A stretch of DNA of 64,000 nt from Niveibacterium terrae (GTDB taxonomy: Bacteria; Pseudomonadota; Gammaproteobacteria; Burkholderiales; Rhodocyclaceae), in assembly GCF_048213115.1 (NCBI RefSeq), contig NZ_CP172404.1, positions 1,364,001-1,428,000 on the forward strand. The letters are read 5' to 3'. Of the stretch, positions 52,582-60,246 are shown one piece after another. The notes under the pieces are model-generated. The model worked only from the letters and a program-made list of their open reading frames with translations. It ran no database searches and was not told the DNA's origin. The translations under genes were made by a program, and so were the position numbers. The number at the start of each line of letters is the position of its first letter. Positions within the stretch are counted from its first letter, which is position 1.

Positions 52582-54903
52582 TTGATCCGCGCCCTGTTTC
52601 TCGCCGGCCTCGCGCTGATCGCGATCCTTCCCGCGGCGGCCGCTGATCTGACGCCCGAAGCGCTGTCCGGCATCGGGCCTGTCGTCGAAGGAGAGATCCG
52701 CGCCGGCCATCTCCCCGGCGCGGTGGTTCTGGTCGGTCAGCACGGTCGCATCCTCTATCGGGAAGCCTTCGGCGTGCTGAGCGGTGAAGGGGACAAGGTC
52801 CGGCCGGACACGATCTACGATCTCGCTTCGCTGACCAAGGTCGTTGCGACGACGACGGCCGTGCTGCAGCTCGTCGAAGCCGGTAAGCTCGATCTGGCAG
52901 CGCCGGCCTCCCGCTACTGGCCCGAGTTCGCGTCCCACGGCAAGGGGGAGATCACGGTGGGGCAGCTGCTCGCGCACAGCTCGGGCCTGCGCGCCGATCT
53001 GGATCTCGTCCCCGCCTGGTCGGGCGAGAGGGCAGCGAGCAGACTGATACTGGCCGAGCATCCCGTCTTCGAACCCGGCCGCCGGATTCTCTACAGCGAC
53101 ATCAACTTCGAAGTGCTTGGCATGCTGGTCGAGCGGGTTTCGGGCGAACGCCTCGACCGCTACTGCGAGCGCCACATCTTCTCGCCTCTGGGCATGAAAG
53201 ACAGCCGTTTCCTGCCGCCAGAGGCCTGGCGCGGGCGGATCGCGCCGACCGGTTTCCTGAACAGCCATCTGCGTCGCGGCGAGGTCCACGATCCGAGCGC
53301 CTGGCGGATGGGCGGCGTGGCCGGGCACGCGGGGCTTTTCTCGACTGCGGATGACCTGGCCCGCTTCGCCCAGGCGCTGCTCGGGGGTGGCCGTCTCGAT
53401 GGGCGGCGGATACTGCAGGCGGAGACCGTCGCAAAGCTGAGCCTGCCCCAGATCAAAGCCGAGCCGCCACTGCGCGGGCTGGGCTGGCGCCTCGAGCCGC
53501 CTCTGGTCGCGAACCGCGAGTCTCTGCCCGCGGTCGGTGCGCTGAACCACTATGGCTATACGGGCACCGCGCTGTGGATAGACCCCGTCACCGATAGCTT
53601 CGTCGCCGTGCTGAGCAACCGGGTCCATCCCGATGGCAAAGGGGACGCGAAGGAGCTGCGCTGGAAGATCCTCGCGCTGGTCGCTGCCGCCCAGGGGCCG
53701 CTCGAATTCGCCAGGATCGCCGAGGTGAGGCCTGAGCTCGCGTCTTACGCGGATCTTCCGACGATGCGTGTCGCGCCTTTCGCGTCCGGCCTCGATGTGC
53801 TGGCCGGCTCGGGCTTCTCGCCGCTTGCCGGCCTGCGCGTGGGTCTGATCACGAACCAGACCGGAGTCGATGAGCAGGGGCGCTCCGCAATCGACTTGCT
53901 GCGCCGTGCGCCGGGCGTCAAGCTCGCCGCGATCTTCTCGCCCGAGCACGGACTGCATGGCCGCTTCGACCAGAAGATCCCGACCGGGACCGAGTCGGCC
54001 GGAGAGATTCCGGTGTTCAGCCTCTATGGCAGACATCTGAAGCCGACGCCCGCGATGCTCGCCGGTCTCGACGCGCTGGTCTTCGACATCCAGGACGCCG
54101 GTGCGCGTTTCTATACGTATATTTCGACGATGGGCTATGCGATGGAGGCCGCGGCGGCGAAAGGCATTCCTTTCTTTGTGCTGGACCGGCCCAATCCGCT
54201 GGGCGGCGAGGCTGTCCAGGGACCGCTGCTCGACTCCGATCAGCGCTCCTTCACCGGCTATTTTCCGCTGCCTGTCCGCCACGGCATGACGGTCGGCGAG
54301 CTCGCCGGCCTCTTCAACGCCGGAAACGCGATCGGCGCGAAGCTGACGGTCATCCGGATGCGCGGCTATCTGCGCCGCGAAGGACTGGAGCAGACCGGGC
54401 GAGCCTGGCTCCCGCCCTCTCCGAACCTGCGCAGCGCGATCGCCGCGAATCTGTACCCCGGAGTCGGTCTCGTCGAAGGCGCAAACCTGAGCGTCGGGCG
54501 AGGGACTCCGACGCCCTTCGAACTCGTCGGAGCGCCGTGGATTGACGCAGAAGCGCTGGCGCGCCGACTCAACGCGCGGGGAATCGCCGGAGTCCGTTTT
54601 GAGCCGACGCGCTTCACGCCGACCGAGAACCGCTACCGGAACCAGCTCTGCCACGGAGTGAGGCTGATCCTGGTCGATCGCAAGAAGCTCGACTCGCCCG
54701 AACTGGGTATCGAACTCGCGCATGCGTTGCAGAGCCTCTTCCCGGCGGCCTTTCATCTCGACGAGATCGCTGCCGCGCTCGCGTCGCGCTCGGTGATGGC
54801 GGCGCTGCGCGAAGGCCGCGATCCGCGCCAGATCGCCGAGGGCTGGCGAGCGGAGCTGGAGCGCTTTCGTGCGCACAGACAGGCCTATCTGCTCTACCCC
54901 TAG
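52582..54903 (+). CDS. Fusion of AmiE-like serine hydrolase (beta-lactamase fold) and NamZ-like exo-muramidase (DUF1343)
   Basis: The 773-residue protein has a signal peptide, then a beta-lactamase/PBP-fold domain (about 25-370) with S83-LTK and Y171-SD and HYGYTG, and then a DUF1343/NamZ domain (about 405-773): GLRVGLITNQTGVDEQGRS, FSPEHGLHG, VFDIQDAGARFYTYISTMGY, DRPNPLGG, EGANLSVGRGTPTPFE. In Bacillus AmiE (PF00144) splits MurNAc-peptide bonds and NamZ removes terminal MurNAc; here both functions seem joined for peptidoglycan turnover. YSD differs from the usual YxN motif. TTG start at 52582, ten bases after the previous stop, gives the signal peptide; the longer frame is rejected. Confidence 0.85.
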   Translation: MIRALFLAGLALIAILPAAAADLTPEALSGIGPVVEGEIRAGHLPGAVVLVGQHGRILYREAFGVLSGEGDKVRPDTIYDLASLTKVVATTTAVLQLVEAGKLDLAAPASRYWPEFASHGKGEITVGQLLAHSSGLRADLDLVPAWSGERAASRLILAEHPVFEPGRRILYSDINFEVLGMLVERVSGERLDRYCERHIFSPLGMKDSRFLPPEAWRGRIAPTGFLNSHLRRGEVHDPSAWRMGGVAGHAGLFSTADDLARFAQALLGGGRLDGRRILQAETVAKLSLPQIKAEPPLRGLGWRLEPPLVANRESLPAVGALNHYGYTGTALWIDPVTDSFVAVLSNRVHPDGKGDAKELRWKILALVAAAQGPLEFARIAEVRPELASYADLPTMRVAPFASGLDVLAGSGFSPLAGLRVGLITNQTGVDEQGRSAIDLLRRAPGVKLAAIFSPEHGLHGRFDQKIPTGTESAGEIPVFSLYGRHLKPTPAMLAGLDALVFDIQDAGARFYTYISTMGYAMEAAAAKGIPFFVLDRPNPLGGEAVQGPLLDSDQRSFTGYFPLPVRHGMTVGELAGLFNAGNAIGAKLTVIRMRGYLRREGLEQTGRAWLPPSPNLRSAIAANLYPGVGLVEGANLSVGRGTPTPFELVGAPWIDAEALARRLNARGIAGVRFEPTRFTPTENRYRNQLCHGVRLILVDRKKLDSPELGIELAHALQSLFPAAFHLDEIAAALASRSVMAALREGRDPRQIAEGWRAELERFRAHRQAYLLYP

Positions 54904-55000
54904 CCCGGCCGCCTGTGCGACCGAGCAATCCCGCATCCTCTACGGTCCGCACTCGCTCAGGTACGGAACCGACTGAAACCAGATGAAGCCAAATTCAAGA

Positions 55001-55028
55001 CCCACAGCCTGCGAGGGCTGTGGGTTTA
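55001..55028 (+). terminator. Intrinsic terminator after the envelope operon
   Basis: CCCACAGCC (55001-55009), loop TGCGAG, GGCTGTGGG (55016-55024) then TTTA. A perfect 9-bp stem. It ends the dgkA-to-NamZ operon and lies just ahead of the next lipoprotein gene, which supports the later start of that gene. The surrounding region 54904-55115 shows no other feature. Confidence 0.82.
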
Positions 55029-55115
55029 TCCTGCCATCAAGCCCGGCCGACCCTCGCGGATTTTCCTATGCTTTCGCTGTGGGGCAAGCGCTCACGACAG
55101 GGAAGGGGGCTGGGC

Positions 55116-55691
55116 ATGCAGGGGATTCGGGTTTTGGCGGGATGTGGCTGCGTCGTGCTTCTGACGTCCGGATGCTCTTCGTTGCTGCCCAAGAGTGAGA
55201 GCGTGACGGAAGGACCATGGCATAGTTTTGCCGAGGCCCAGAACGCGTTTGACTGTATCTCCCCGGGCGAAACCCGGGTCGAAGAGCTGCCGGCGCTGGG
55301 CCTTTCGCTGACTGCGAATCCCAACGTGATCCTTCTCAATTATTCCGATGTGCTGCGCCGCTTCGTCCCGGTCTCGCTGAACGGTTCCCTCGATATCGCC
55401 CCCGGGGTTCTCGAATGCATCGCCGCGAAGGCAGCCTGCCAGGGCTATGAGATCGAGCAGAGAGTCGTCGAGCGCAAACGCTATGGCAACTTCTGGGTGG
55501 ATTTCCTGAACTTCGAGCGCAAGGTCGACATTGCCGGCTGGCGCTTCCAGGGCATCCTGCTCGTCAAGGACAACAGGGTGATCTACAAGCTCTCTGGCGG
55601 TCAGCCGGTGATTCGCGAGCGCGAGGAGAACCGCAACCCTCTGGGGCCGTTGCAGGGGATTGGCGAGTCGCATCTGCTCAGCGCGTGGTGA
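55116..55691 (+). CDS. Uncharacterised lipoprotein
   Basis: The 191-residue protein has a lipoprotein signal MQGIRVLAGCGCVVLLTSGC with a lipobox LTSGC, then a globular part with FDCISPGETRVEELPALGLSL, VPVSLNGSLDIAPGVLECIAAKAACQGYEIEQ and GWRFQGILLVKDNRVIYKLSGGQP. I do not recognise the family with certainty. A GGAAGGGGGC site precedes ATG 55116; an upstream frame overlaps the terminator. Likely in the cell envelope. Confidence 0.7.
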   Translation: MQGIRVLAGCGCVVLLTSGCSSLLPKSESVTEGPWHSFAEAQNAFDCISPGETRVEELPALGLSLTANPNVILLNYSDVLRRFVPVSLNGSLDIAPGVLECIAAKAACQGYEIEQRVVERKRYGNFWVDFLNFERKVDIAGWRFQGILLVKDNRVIYKLSGGQPVIREREENRNPLGPLQGIGESHLLSAW

Positions 55692-55740
55692 GGGTCAAGC
55701 TGCCGCTGCTACCGGACTGACAGACCGGATGGCGCTCTCC

Positions 55741-55768
55741 AAAACCCGGGGGCGTGACCCCGGGTTTT
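55741..55768. terminator. Bidirectional terminator
   Basis: AAAACCCGGGG (55741-55751), loop GCGTGA, CCCCGGGTTTT (55758-55768): perfect 11-bp stem with A and T tails on both sides, placed between convergent genes. Confidence 0.92.
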
Positions 55769-55780
55769 GTCCCTCCGCAC

Positions 55781-56614
55781 TCAAGGCGCGACATTGACCG
55801 CGAATTTGTGCACCCAGGTCGTTCCGCTGCCGCCAACGACTTCGTTGCCGAATTCGACGCTGGCGACATATTCGTCCGCGCTGACCAGGCCCTTGCCGAT
55901 CATGTAGCGCAGCAGTTCATCGATCGGAATGCGGCCAGAGAGCTGACGAGTGGGGCTGCGGAAGGAGTAGAGCGTCCATCCGCGACCGTCGCCACGGTTG
56001 CCGATGTTGTCGGCACGGAACAGGTCGTAGCGAACGCCTCCGAGCACGGGCCGATCGACGATCTTGCCGGCAGGAACGGCGTCCTTCCGGTAGTCCATCC
56101 AGAACATGATCTCGGTGGTGATCAGCGTCGGATCGGGCTTTTCGCTCCATTTTCCACTGTGGGTCAGCCAGATCTCGGGAGCCAGGTTGTAACTGCCCGT
56201 CGCTTGCGTCTCGACCTCGTAGTCGAGGCTCAGGCTCTGCATGTCCGATATGCGAAGCGGGAAGCGAGGGTCGGAAGGCGTTCCGCCGGACCAGGGTTTC
56301 CAGCCGAACATGATCTGTGGATAGGCGAACACGGTCGGATCGTTTCCCGGCCAGTTCCAGGTCCAGCCGATCTCGTCATGGCCATCCCGGTTCCGGCGCA
56401 GCAGGCATTGTTCCGGGGTGAAGCCATGAGCCTTGTCGATTCCCCAGACGTTGTTCTCGTACTTGTAGGGGCCGACGATCGCGCTCGCCCAGGCGGCGCA
56501 GTCCGCGCTGACTCCGGCTTCGCTGCGTCCGGGGGCCGGGAAGTCCGGCTTGCTGGCGGTCGGTGAGCCTGCGCAGGCGGCGAGCAGCAGCAGGGCAAGA
56601 AGGGGCATGCGCAT
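55781..56614 (-). CDS. GH12-like glycoside hydrolase lipoprotein
   Basis: The 277-residue protein has a lipoprotein signal with lipobox LAAC near residue 14 and a domain that resembles glycoside hydrolase family 12: YENNVWGIDKAHGF, ECVxxW-like IGWTWNWPGNDPTVFAYPQIMFG, LITTEIMFWMDYRK (nucleophile Glu region) and VEFGNEVVGGSGTTWVHKF (acid/base Glu region). GH12 enzymes cut beta-1,4 glucans or xyloglucan. I start at ATG 56614 because GAGGAG lies 7 bases ahead; an in-frame ATG at 56635 is less supported. Activity on plant glucan would fit the downstream glucose PTS, by inference. Confidence 0.75.
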   Translation of the reverse strand: MRMPLLALLLLAACAGSPTASKPDFPAPGRSEAGVSADCAAWASAIVGPYKYENNVWGIDKAHGFTPEQCLLRRNRDGHDEIGWTWNWPGNDPTVFAYPQIMFGWKPWSGGTPSDPRFPLRISDMQSLSLDYEVETQATGSYNLAPEIWLTHSGKWSEKPDPTLITTEIMFWMDYRKDAVPAGKIVDRPVLGGVRYDLFRADNIGNRGDGRGWTLYSFRSPTRQLSGRIPIDELLRYMIGKGLVSADEYVASVEFGNEVVGGSGTTWVHKFAVNVAP

Positions 56615-56714
56615 CGGGTGTCTCCTCGGATTCATTCAGGGTGTGCCCAATATAGCGGGGAGAAGCCGGAGCCCTGCTGTCGCGGCTTGCGCCAAACCTT
56701 GCCCGGCTTGCGCT

Positions 56715-57605
56715 TCAGCGCGCCAGAGGAAGGACCGGCATGCAGAGCAAGGCATCGGTCCGCCTTCTCTCGCTGAGTTGCGGATTGACCGGATAGGCTT
56801 CGAAAAACGGGGCCGTCCCCGCGGTGAAACCGCTTCCGGGCAACCACTCTTTGAGCAGCCAGGACCAGGCGGCCCCGATGTCGATGCGCTCGGCCGGGAA
56901 GGCGAGACAGGCGTACCAGCCCCCCTCGACCCGCTTGCGGGAGGAGAGCTGGCAAGCCATGTCCTGCCAGCTTTCGGGCAGGACCACGCAGGCATCGTAG
57001 CGCCGGTGTCGGGCGGCGGTGATGGCCGGGTCGTCCAGGCCCATGCCCAGCAGCGGCTGGTTCTCCAGACCGATGGAGCGCACCCAGGGAAGAAAGCGCG
57101 CCCAGAGCGAATCGACCACCTCGGCGTAGTCCCCTCGGGCGCGCCAGTAGAGCACTTCGCGTGAGGGAAAGCGGTGCAGCTCGACGGATTCAAGCCCCAG
57201 ATCCTGTGCCGGGCTGATCGATTGCGAGTCGGGGCGGGATGCGAGGGCGGGGTGGACGCGCCAGGCGCTGGGCGAGAGACCGAAGTGCTGCCGGAACGAG
57301 CGCGAAAAAGTCTCGGCGGACGAAAAGCCACAGGACAGCGCGATCTCGAGTATCGACAGGCCTGGCGCGTTGCGCAACCGGATTCCGGCGGTCTCGAGCC
57401 GGCGACGGCGCACGAAATCCCTGATCGTCTCGCCCGTCCAGCTGTGAAAGAGACGGTGCAGGTGAAACGGAGAGAAAGCCGCGAGCGGGGCCAGATGCTC
57501 CAGCCTCAGATCCTCGGCGAGGTGGGTGTCGACATGGTCGATGACGCGGTTGAGCCTTCTCGCATGACTGTCGAGTGGGGTGTGGGGGCTGGGGGCGCGT
57601 GTCAT
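56715..57605 (-). CDS. AraC-family regulator with GyrI-like domain
   Basis: The 296-residue protein has an N-terminal AraC DNA-binding pair of helix-turn-helices (about 10-110: VDTHLAEDLRLEHLAPLAAFSPFHLHRLF, IALSCGFSSAETFSRSFRQHFG) followed by a GyrI-like/SOUL effector-binding domain (about 140-296, with VELHRFPSREVLYWRARGDYAEV and RYDACVVLP). This build is typical of regulators sensing small drugs or ligands. The open frame extends upstream, but M at 57605 is the usual start. Targets unknown. Confidence 0.88.
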   Translation of the reverse strand: MTRAPSPHTPLDSHARRLNRVIDHVDTHLAEDLRLEHLAPLAAFSPFHLHRLFHSWTGETIRDFVRRRRLETAGIRLRNAPGLSILEIALSCGFSSAETFSRSFRQHFGLSPSAWRVHPALASRPDSQSISPAQDLGLESVELHRFPSREVLYWRARGDYAEVVDSLWARFLPWVRSIGLENQPLLGMGLDDPAITAARHRRYDACVVLPESWQDMACQLSSRKRVEGGWYACLAFPAERIDIGAAWSWLLKEWLPGSGFTAGTAPFFEAYPVNPQLSERRRTDALLCMPVLPLAR

Positions 57606-57705
57606 CGGAGGTTTCGGGGCCGGGCGAGCTGCGTGTGATAACGTTTGCAAGCCTGCCACAAAGCGGGTTTGAACGCTACGGGAATCCCCCCTTTCGCGCT
57701 GTGTT

Positions 57706-58308
57706 TCAGGCCTGTTCCGGTCCTTCCGGAAGATGGCCGGCCCTGACCGAGGATTCGACGAGCGCGAGCGCATAGTCGGCAAGCCTGGGGGCGCCGCGGC
57801 GGATCGATTCGGTGCGCTGGCGCACGCGGTTGGCCGTGACCCCGTTGGCCTGCCAGGCACGGCCGGCCGTCATCGCGTTGTGGATCATCGGCATCAGGCG
57901 ATCCAGCGACAGCGCGAAGCGCGCTTCGGGGGTTTCGCCGGCCTCGTACTCGTCCCACAGTGCGTGCAGCCGCATCGCGTCATCGACAGGCAGCAGACCG
58001 AAGATCCGTTCGGCTGCGGCCTTCTCGCGTGCCTCTTTCGTCGCGTTACCGGCATCGTCGTAGGCGAAGGTATCGTCGGCGTCGATCTCGACCAGGTCGT
58101 GCACGAGCAGCAGCTCCATCACATGGCTGCGATCGACCGGCTCAGCCGAGTGCTCGGCGAGCACGAGAGCCATCAGGCTTACATGCCAGCTGTGCTCGGC
58201 GGAGTTCTCGCGGCGGGAGGAATCGACGAGATAGCTCTGCCTCAGCACGGTTTTCAGGCGGTCGATCTCGACGATGAAACGGATCTGTTGTTCGAGTCGG
58301 TGTTCCAT
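57706..58308 (-). CDS. HD-domain hydrolase (YfbR-like)
   Basis: The 200-residue protein is an HD phosphohydrolase: RRENSAEHSWHVSLMALVLAEH (first His pair), ELLLVHDLVEIDADDTFAYD (HD motif with metal ligands) and ALSLDRLMPMIHN. It resembles 5'-nucleotidase-like HD proteins of the YfbR group that dephosphorylate deoxynucleotides. M at 58308 gives the family start; the open frame upstream passes through a terminator. It is not clearly part of an operon. Confidence 0.85.
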   Translation of the reverse strand: MEHRLEQQIRFIVEIDRLKTVLRQSYLVDSSRRENSAEHSWHVSLMALVLAEHSAEPVDRSHVMELLLVHDLVEIDADDTFAYDDAGNATKEAREKAAAERIFGLLPVDDAMRLHALWDEYEAGETPEARFALSLDRLMPMIHNAMTAGRAWQANGVTANRVRQRTESIRRGAPRLADYALALVESSVRAGHLPEGPEQA

Positions 58309-58313
58309 TGGCA

Positions 58314-58353
58314 ATCCAAAAAAATCGGGCGACCCCGAAGGATCGCCCGATTT
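58314..58353 (-). terminator. Terminator after ptsG, minus strand
   Basis: On the minus strand TCGCCCG arms (58322-58332 and 58343-58353) form an 11-bp stem, AAATCGGGCGA with its complement, then seven T. It ends the ptsG transcript just upstream of the HD gene. Confidence 0.9.
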
Positions 58354-58423
58354 GTGCCGTTTGGCCAGCCCGCTTCCCCGGCCGTGACCGGGGTGCGGGT
58401 CTTCTTCCAAGGGGGAAGGGCTG

Positions 58424-60214
58424 TCAGGCGGATTGAAGCGCAGTGGCGAACTGCTCGGCCTTGTCGCCGATGATCAGGTGGATGACCCCCGGCGAGACCT
58501 TCATGGTCGCGACGACGCCGGCGAGCTTGGCTGCCGCTTCGTCAAACTTCGCGCCGTCCTTGAGTTCGACGCGCAGACGGGTGAAGGCGACTGCCTCGAT
58601 CTTGCCGAGGTTGGCGCGTCCGCCCAGAGCGGCGAGCATGGGACCGGCAGCTTCGCGAACCCAGGGCTCGATCGCGACTGCGGCGGCCGGAGCGGCTGCG
58701 GCGGGTGCAGGCGCAGCCGCGGCGATCGGAGCGCTGCCCAGATCCGCTTCGGGACCGGCCACTTTCAGGTACTCGGACATGTCGGTCTTCAGGTTTTCGG
58801 ACAGCGGCCCGAAGATCGCCTGGAAGCCGTTGCCGACCGTGACGACGCCAGAAGCTCCGAGTGCCTTCAGACGGGCCTGATCGACCTTGGCCGGTTCCTT
58901 GACCGCGACGCGCAGGCGGGTGATGCAGGCGTCGAGGCTGGCGATGTTGCTGCGGCCACCGAAAGCGAGAACCAGATCCAGGGCCTTGCCGTGCTGGCCG
59001 GCGCTGTGCGCGACGGGGGCCGCGCCTTCGACGGTGTCTTCACGACCCGGAGTCTTCAGGTTGAACTTCGTGATCACGAAGCGGAACACCGTGTAGTAGA
59101 TCGCGGCGTAGATCGGGCCGAGGATGAACACATAGAGCGCACCCTGGGACTTGTTGCCGATCAGGTTGAACATCAGGAAGTCGATGCCGCCCTGCGAGAA
59201 GGTGAAGCCCATGTGCATGCCGATCGTGTTCGCGACGAACTGGCAGGACGCGGCGAGCAGAGCGTGGATGAAGTACAGCACAGGAGCGACGAACAGGAAG
59301 GCGAACTCGATCGGCTCAGTGATGCCGGTCAGGAACGAGGTCAGTGCGGCCGAGACCATCATGCCGCCGACGGCGAGCTTGTTCTCGGGCTTGGCGCTGT
59401 GCCAGATCGCGATCGCGGCGGCGGGCAGACCGAACATCTTGAACAGGAAGGCACCCGCCAGCACGCCGGCGGTGCGGTCACCCGCGAAGAAGCGGTTGAT
59501 GTCGCCGCTGACGACCTTGCCGGCTGCGTCGGTGAAGGAGCCCATCTCGAAGAAGAAAGGCACGTTCCAGATGTGGTGCAGACCGAAGGGGATCAGCAGA
59601 CGTTCGACGAAACCGTAGACGGTCGCTGCGGTGCGCGGATCGCTGACCGCGGCCCAGTGCGAGAAGGCCTTGATGGCGCCGCCGATCGGGGGCCAGACAA
59701 AGGACAGAATCGCTCCCAGCACGATCGCGGCGATCGCGGTCACGATGGGGACGAAGCGCTTGCCGGCGAAGAAGCCGAGGTAAGCCGGCAACGCTATCCG
59801 GAAGTAGCGGTTGAACATCCAGGCAGCGAGGCCGCCGGCGAGGATGCCGCCGAACACGCCGGTCTGGATCGAGGGCAGGCCCATGATCGTGTCCGGCTTG
59901 ATGCCCATGATTCCGGCCATCACGCCCAGCGTCACGGTCATGACGAGGTAGCCGATCGTTGCGGCGATCGCCGCGACACCGTCGTTCTCGGTGAAGCCGA
60001 GCGCGACGCCGATCGCGAAGATCAGCGGCAGGTTGCCGAAGATCACGTCGCCGGAGTTCTTCATCAGCGACAGGATGGTCAGTGCGACCTGGTTGGTCGT
60101 GTGGAAATCGGTGGCGCCGAGACCGAGCAGCAGACCTGCGACAGGCAGGACGGCCACCGGCAGCATCAGCGCTTTGCCGATCTTCTGCAGGACCGCGAAT
60201 GCGTTGCTAAACAT
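58424..60214 (-). CDS. ptsG: PTS glucose-type EIIBC with an extra, degenerate IIB domain
   Basis: The 596-residue permease is like E. coli PtsG: membrane IIC domain (about 1-385) with FAGKRFVPIV, YGFVERLLIPFGLHHIWNVPF, ITEPIEFAFLFVAPVLY; LKTPGRED linker; a IIB domain (about 400-480) with the phospho-Cys motif DACITRLR. A second IIB-like domain follows (about 520-596) with AVAFTRLR, where the Cys position is Ala. Similarity to PtsG is closer than to NagE. It imports and phosphorylates glucose. A GGAGGAGATAATT site precedes the ATG. The EIIA-HPr-EI gene lies just upstream in the same operon. Confidence 0.92.
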   Translation of the reverse strand: MFSNAFAVLQKIGKALMLPVAVLPVAGLLLGLGATDFHTTNQVALTILSLMKNSGDVIFGNLPLIFAIGVALGFTENDGVAAIAATIGYLVMTVTLGVMAGIMGIKPDTIMGLPSIQTGVFGGILAGGLAAWMFNRYFRIALPAYLGFFAGKRFVPIVTAIAAIVLGAILSFVWPPIGGAIKAFSHWAAVSDPRTAATVYGFVERLLIPFGLHHIWNVPFFFEMGSFTDAAGKVVSGDINRFFAGDRTAGVLAGAFLFKMFGLPAAAIAIWHSAKPENKLAVGGMMVSAALTSFLTGITEPIEFAFLFVAPVLYFIHALLAASCQFVANTIGMHMGFTFSQGGIDFLMFNLIGNKSQGALYVFILGPIYAAIYYTVFRFVITKFNLKTPGREDTVEGAAPVAHSAGQHGKALDLVLAFGGRSNIASLDACITRLRVAVKEPAKVDQARLKALGASGVVTVGNGFQAIFGPLSENLKTDMSEYLKVAGPEADLGSAPIAAAAPAPAAAAPAAAVAIEPWVREAAGPMLAALGGRANLGKIEAVAFTRLRVELKDGAKFDEAAAKLAGVVATMKVSPGVIHLIIGDKAEQFATALQSA

Positions 60215-60246
60215 GGTTAATTATCTCCTCCAAAGGGGTACTGCGA

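Noticed and set aside
50410..54903. Antibiotic-resistance beta-lactamase
   Set aside because: The beta-lactamase-fold domain is fused to a muramidase and lies in a wall-turnover operon, which argues for an AmiE-like amidase, not resistance.
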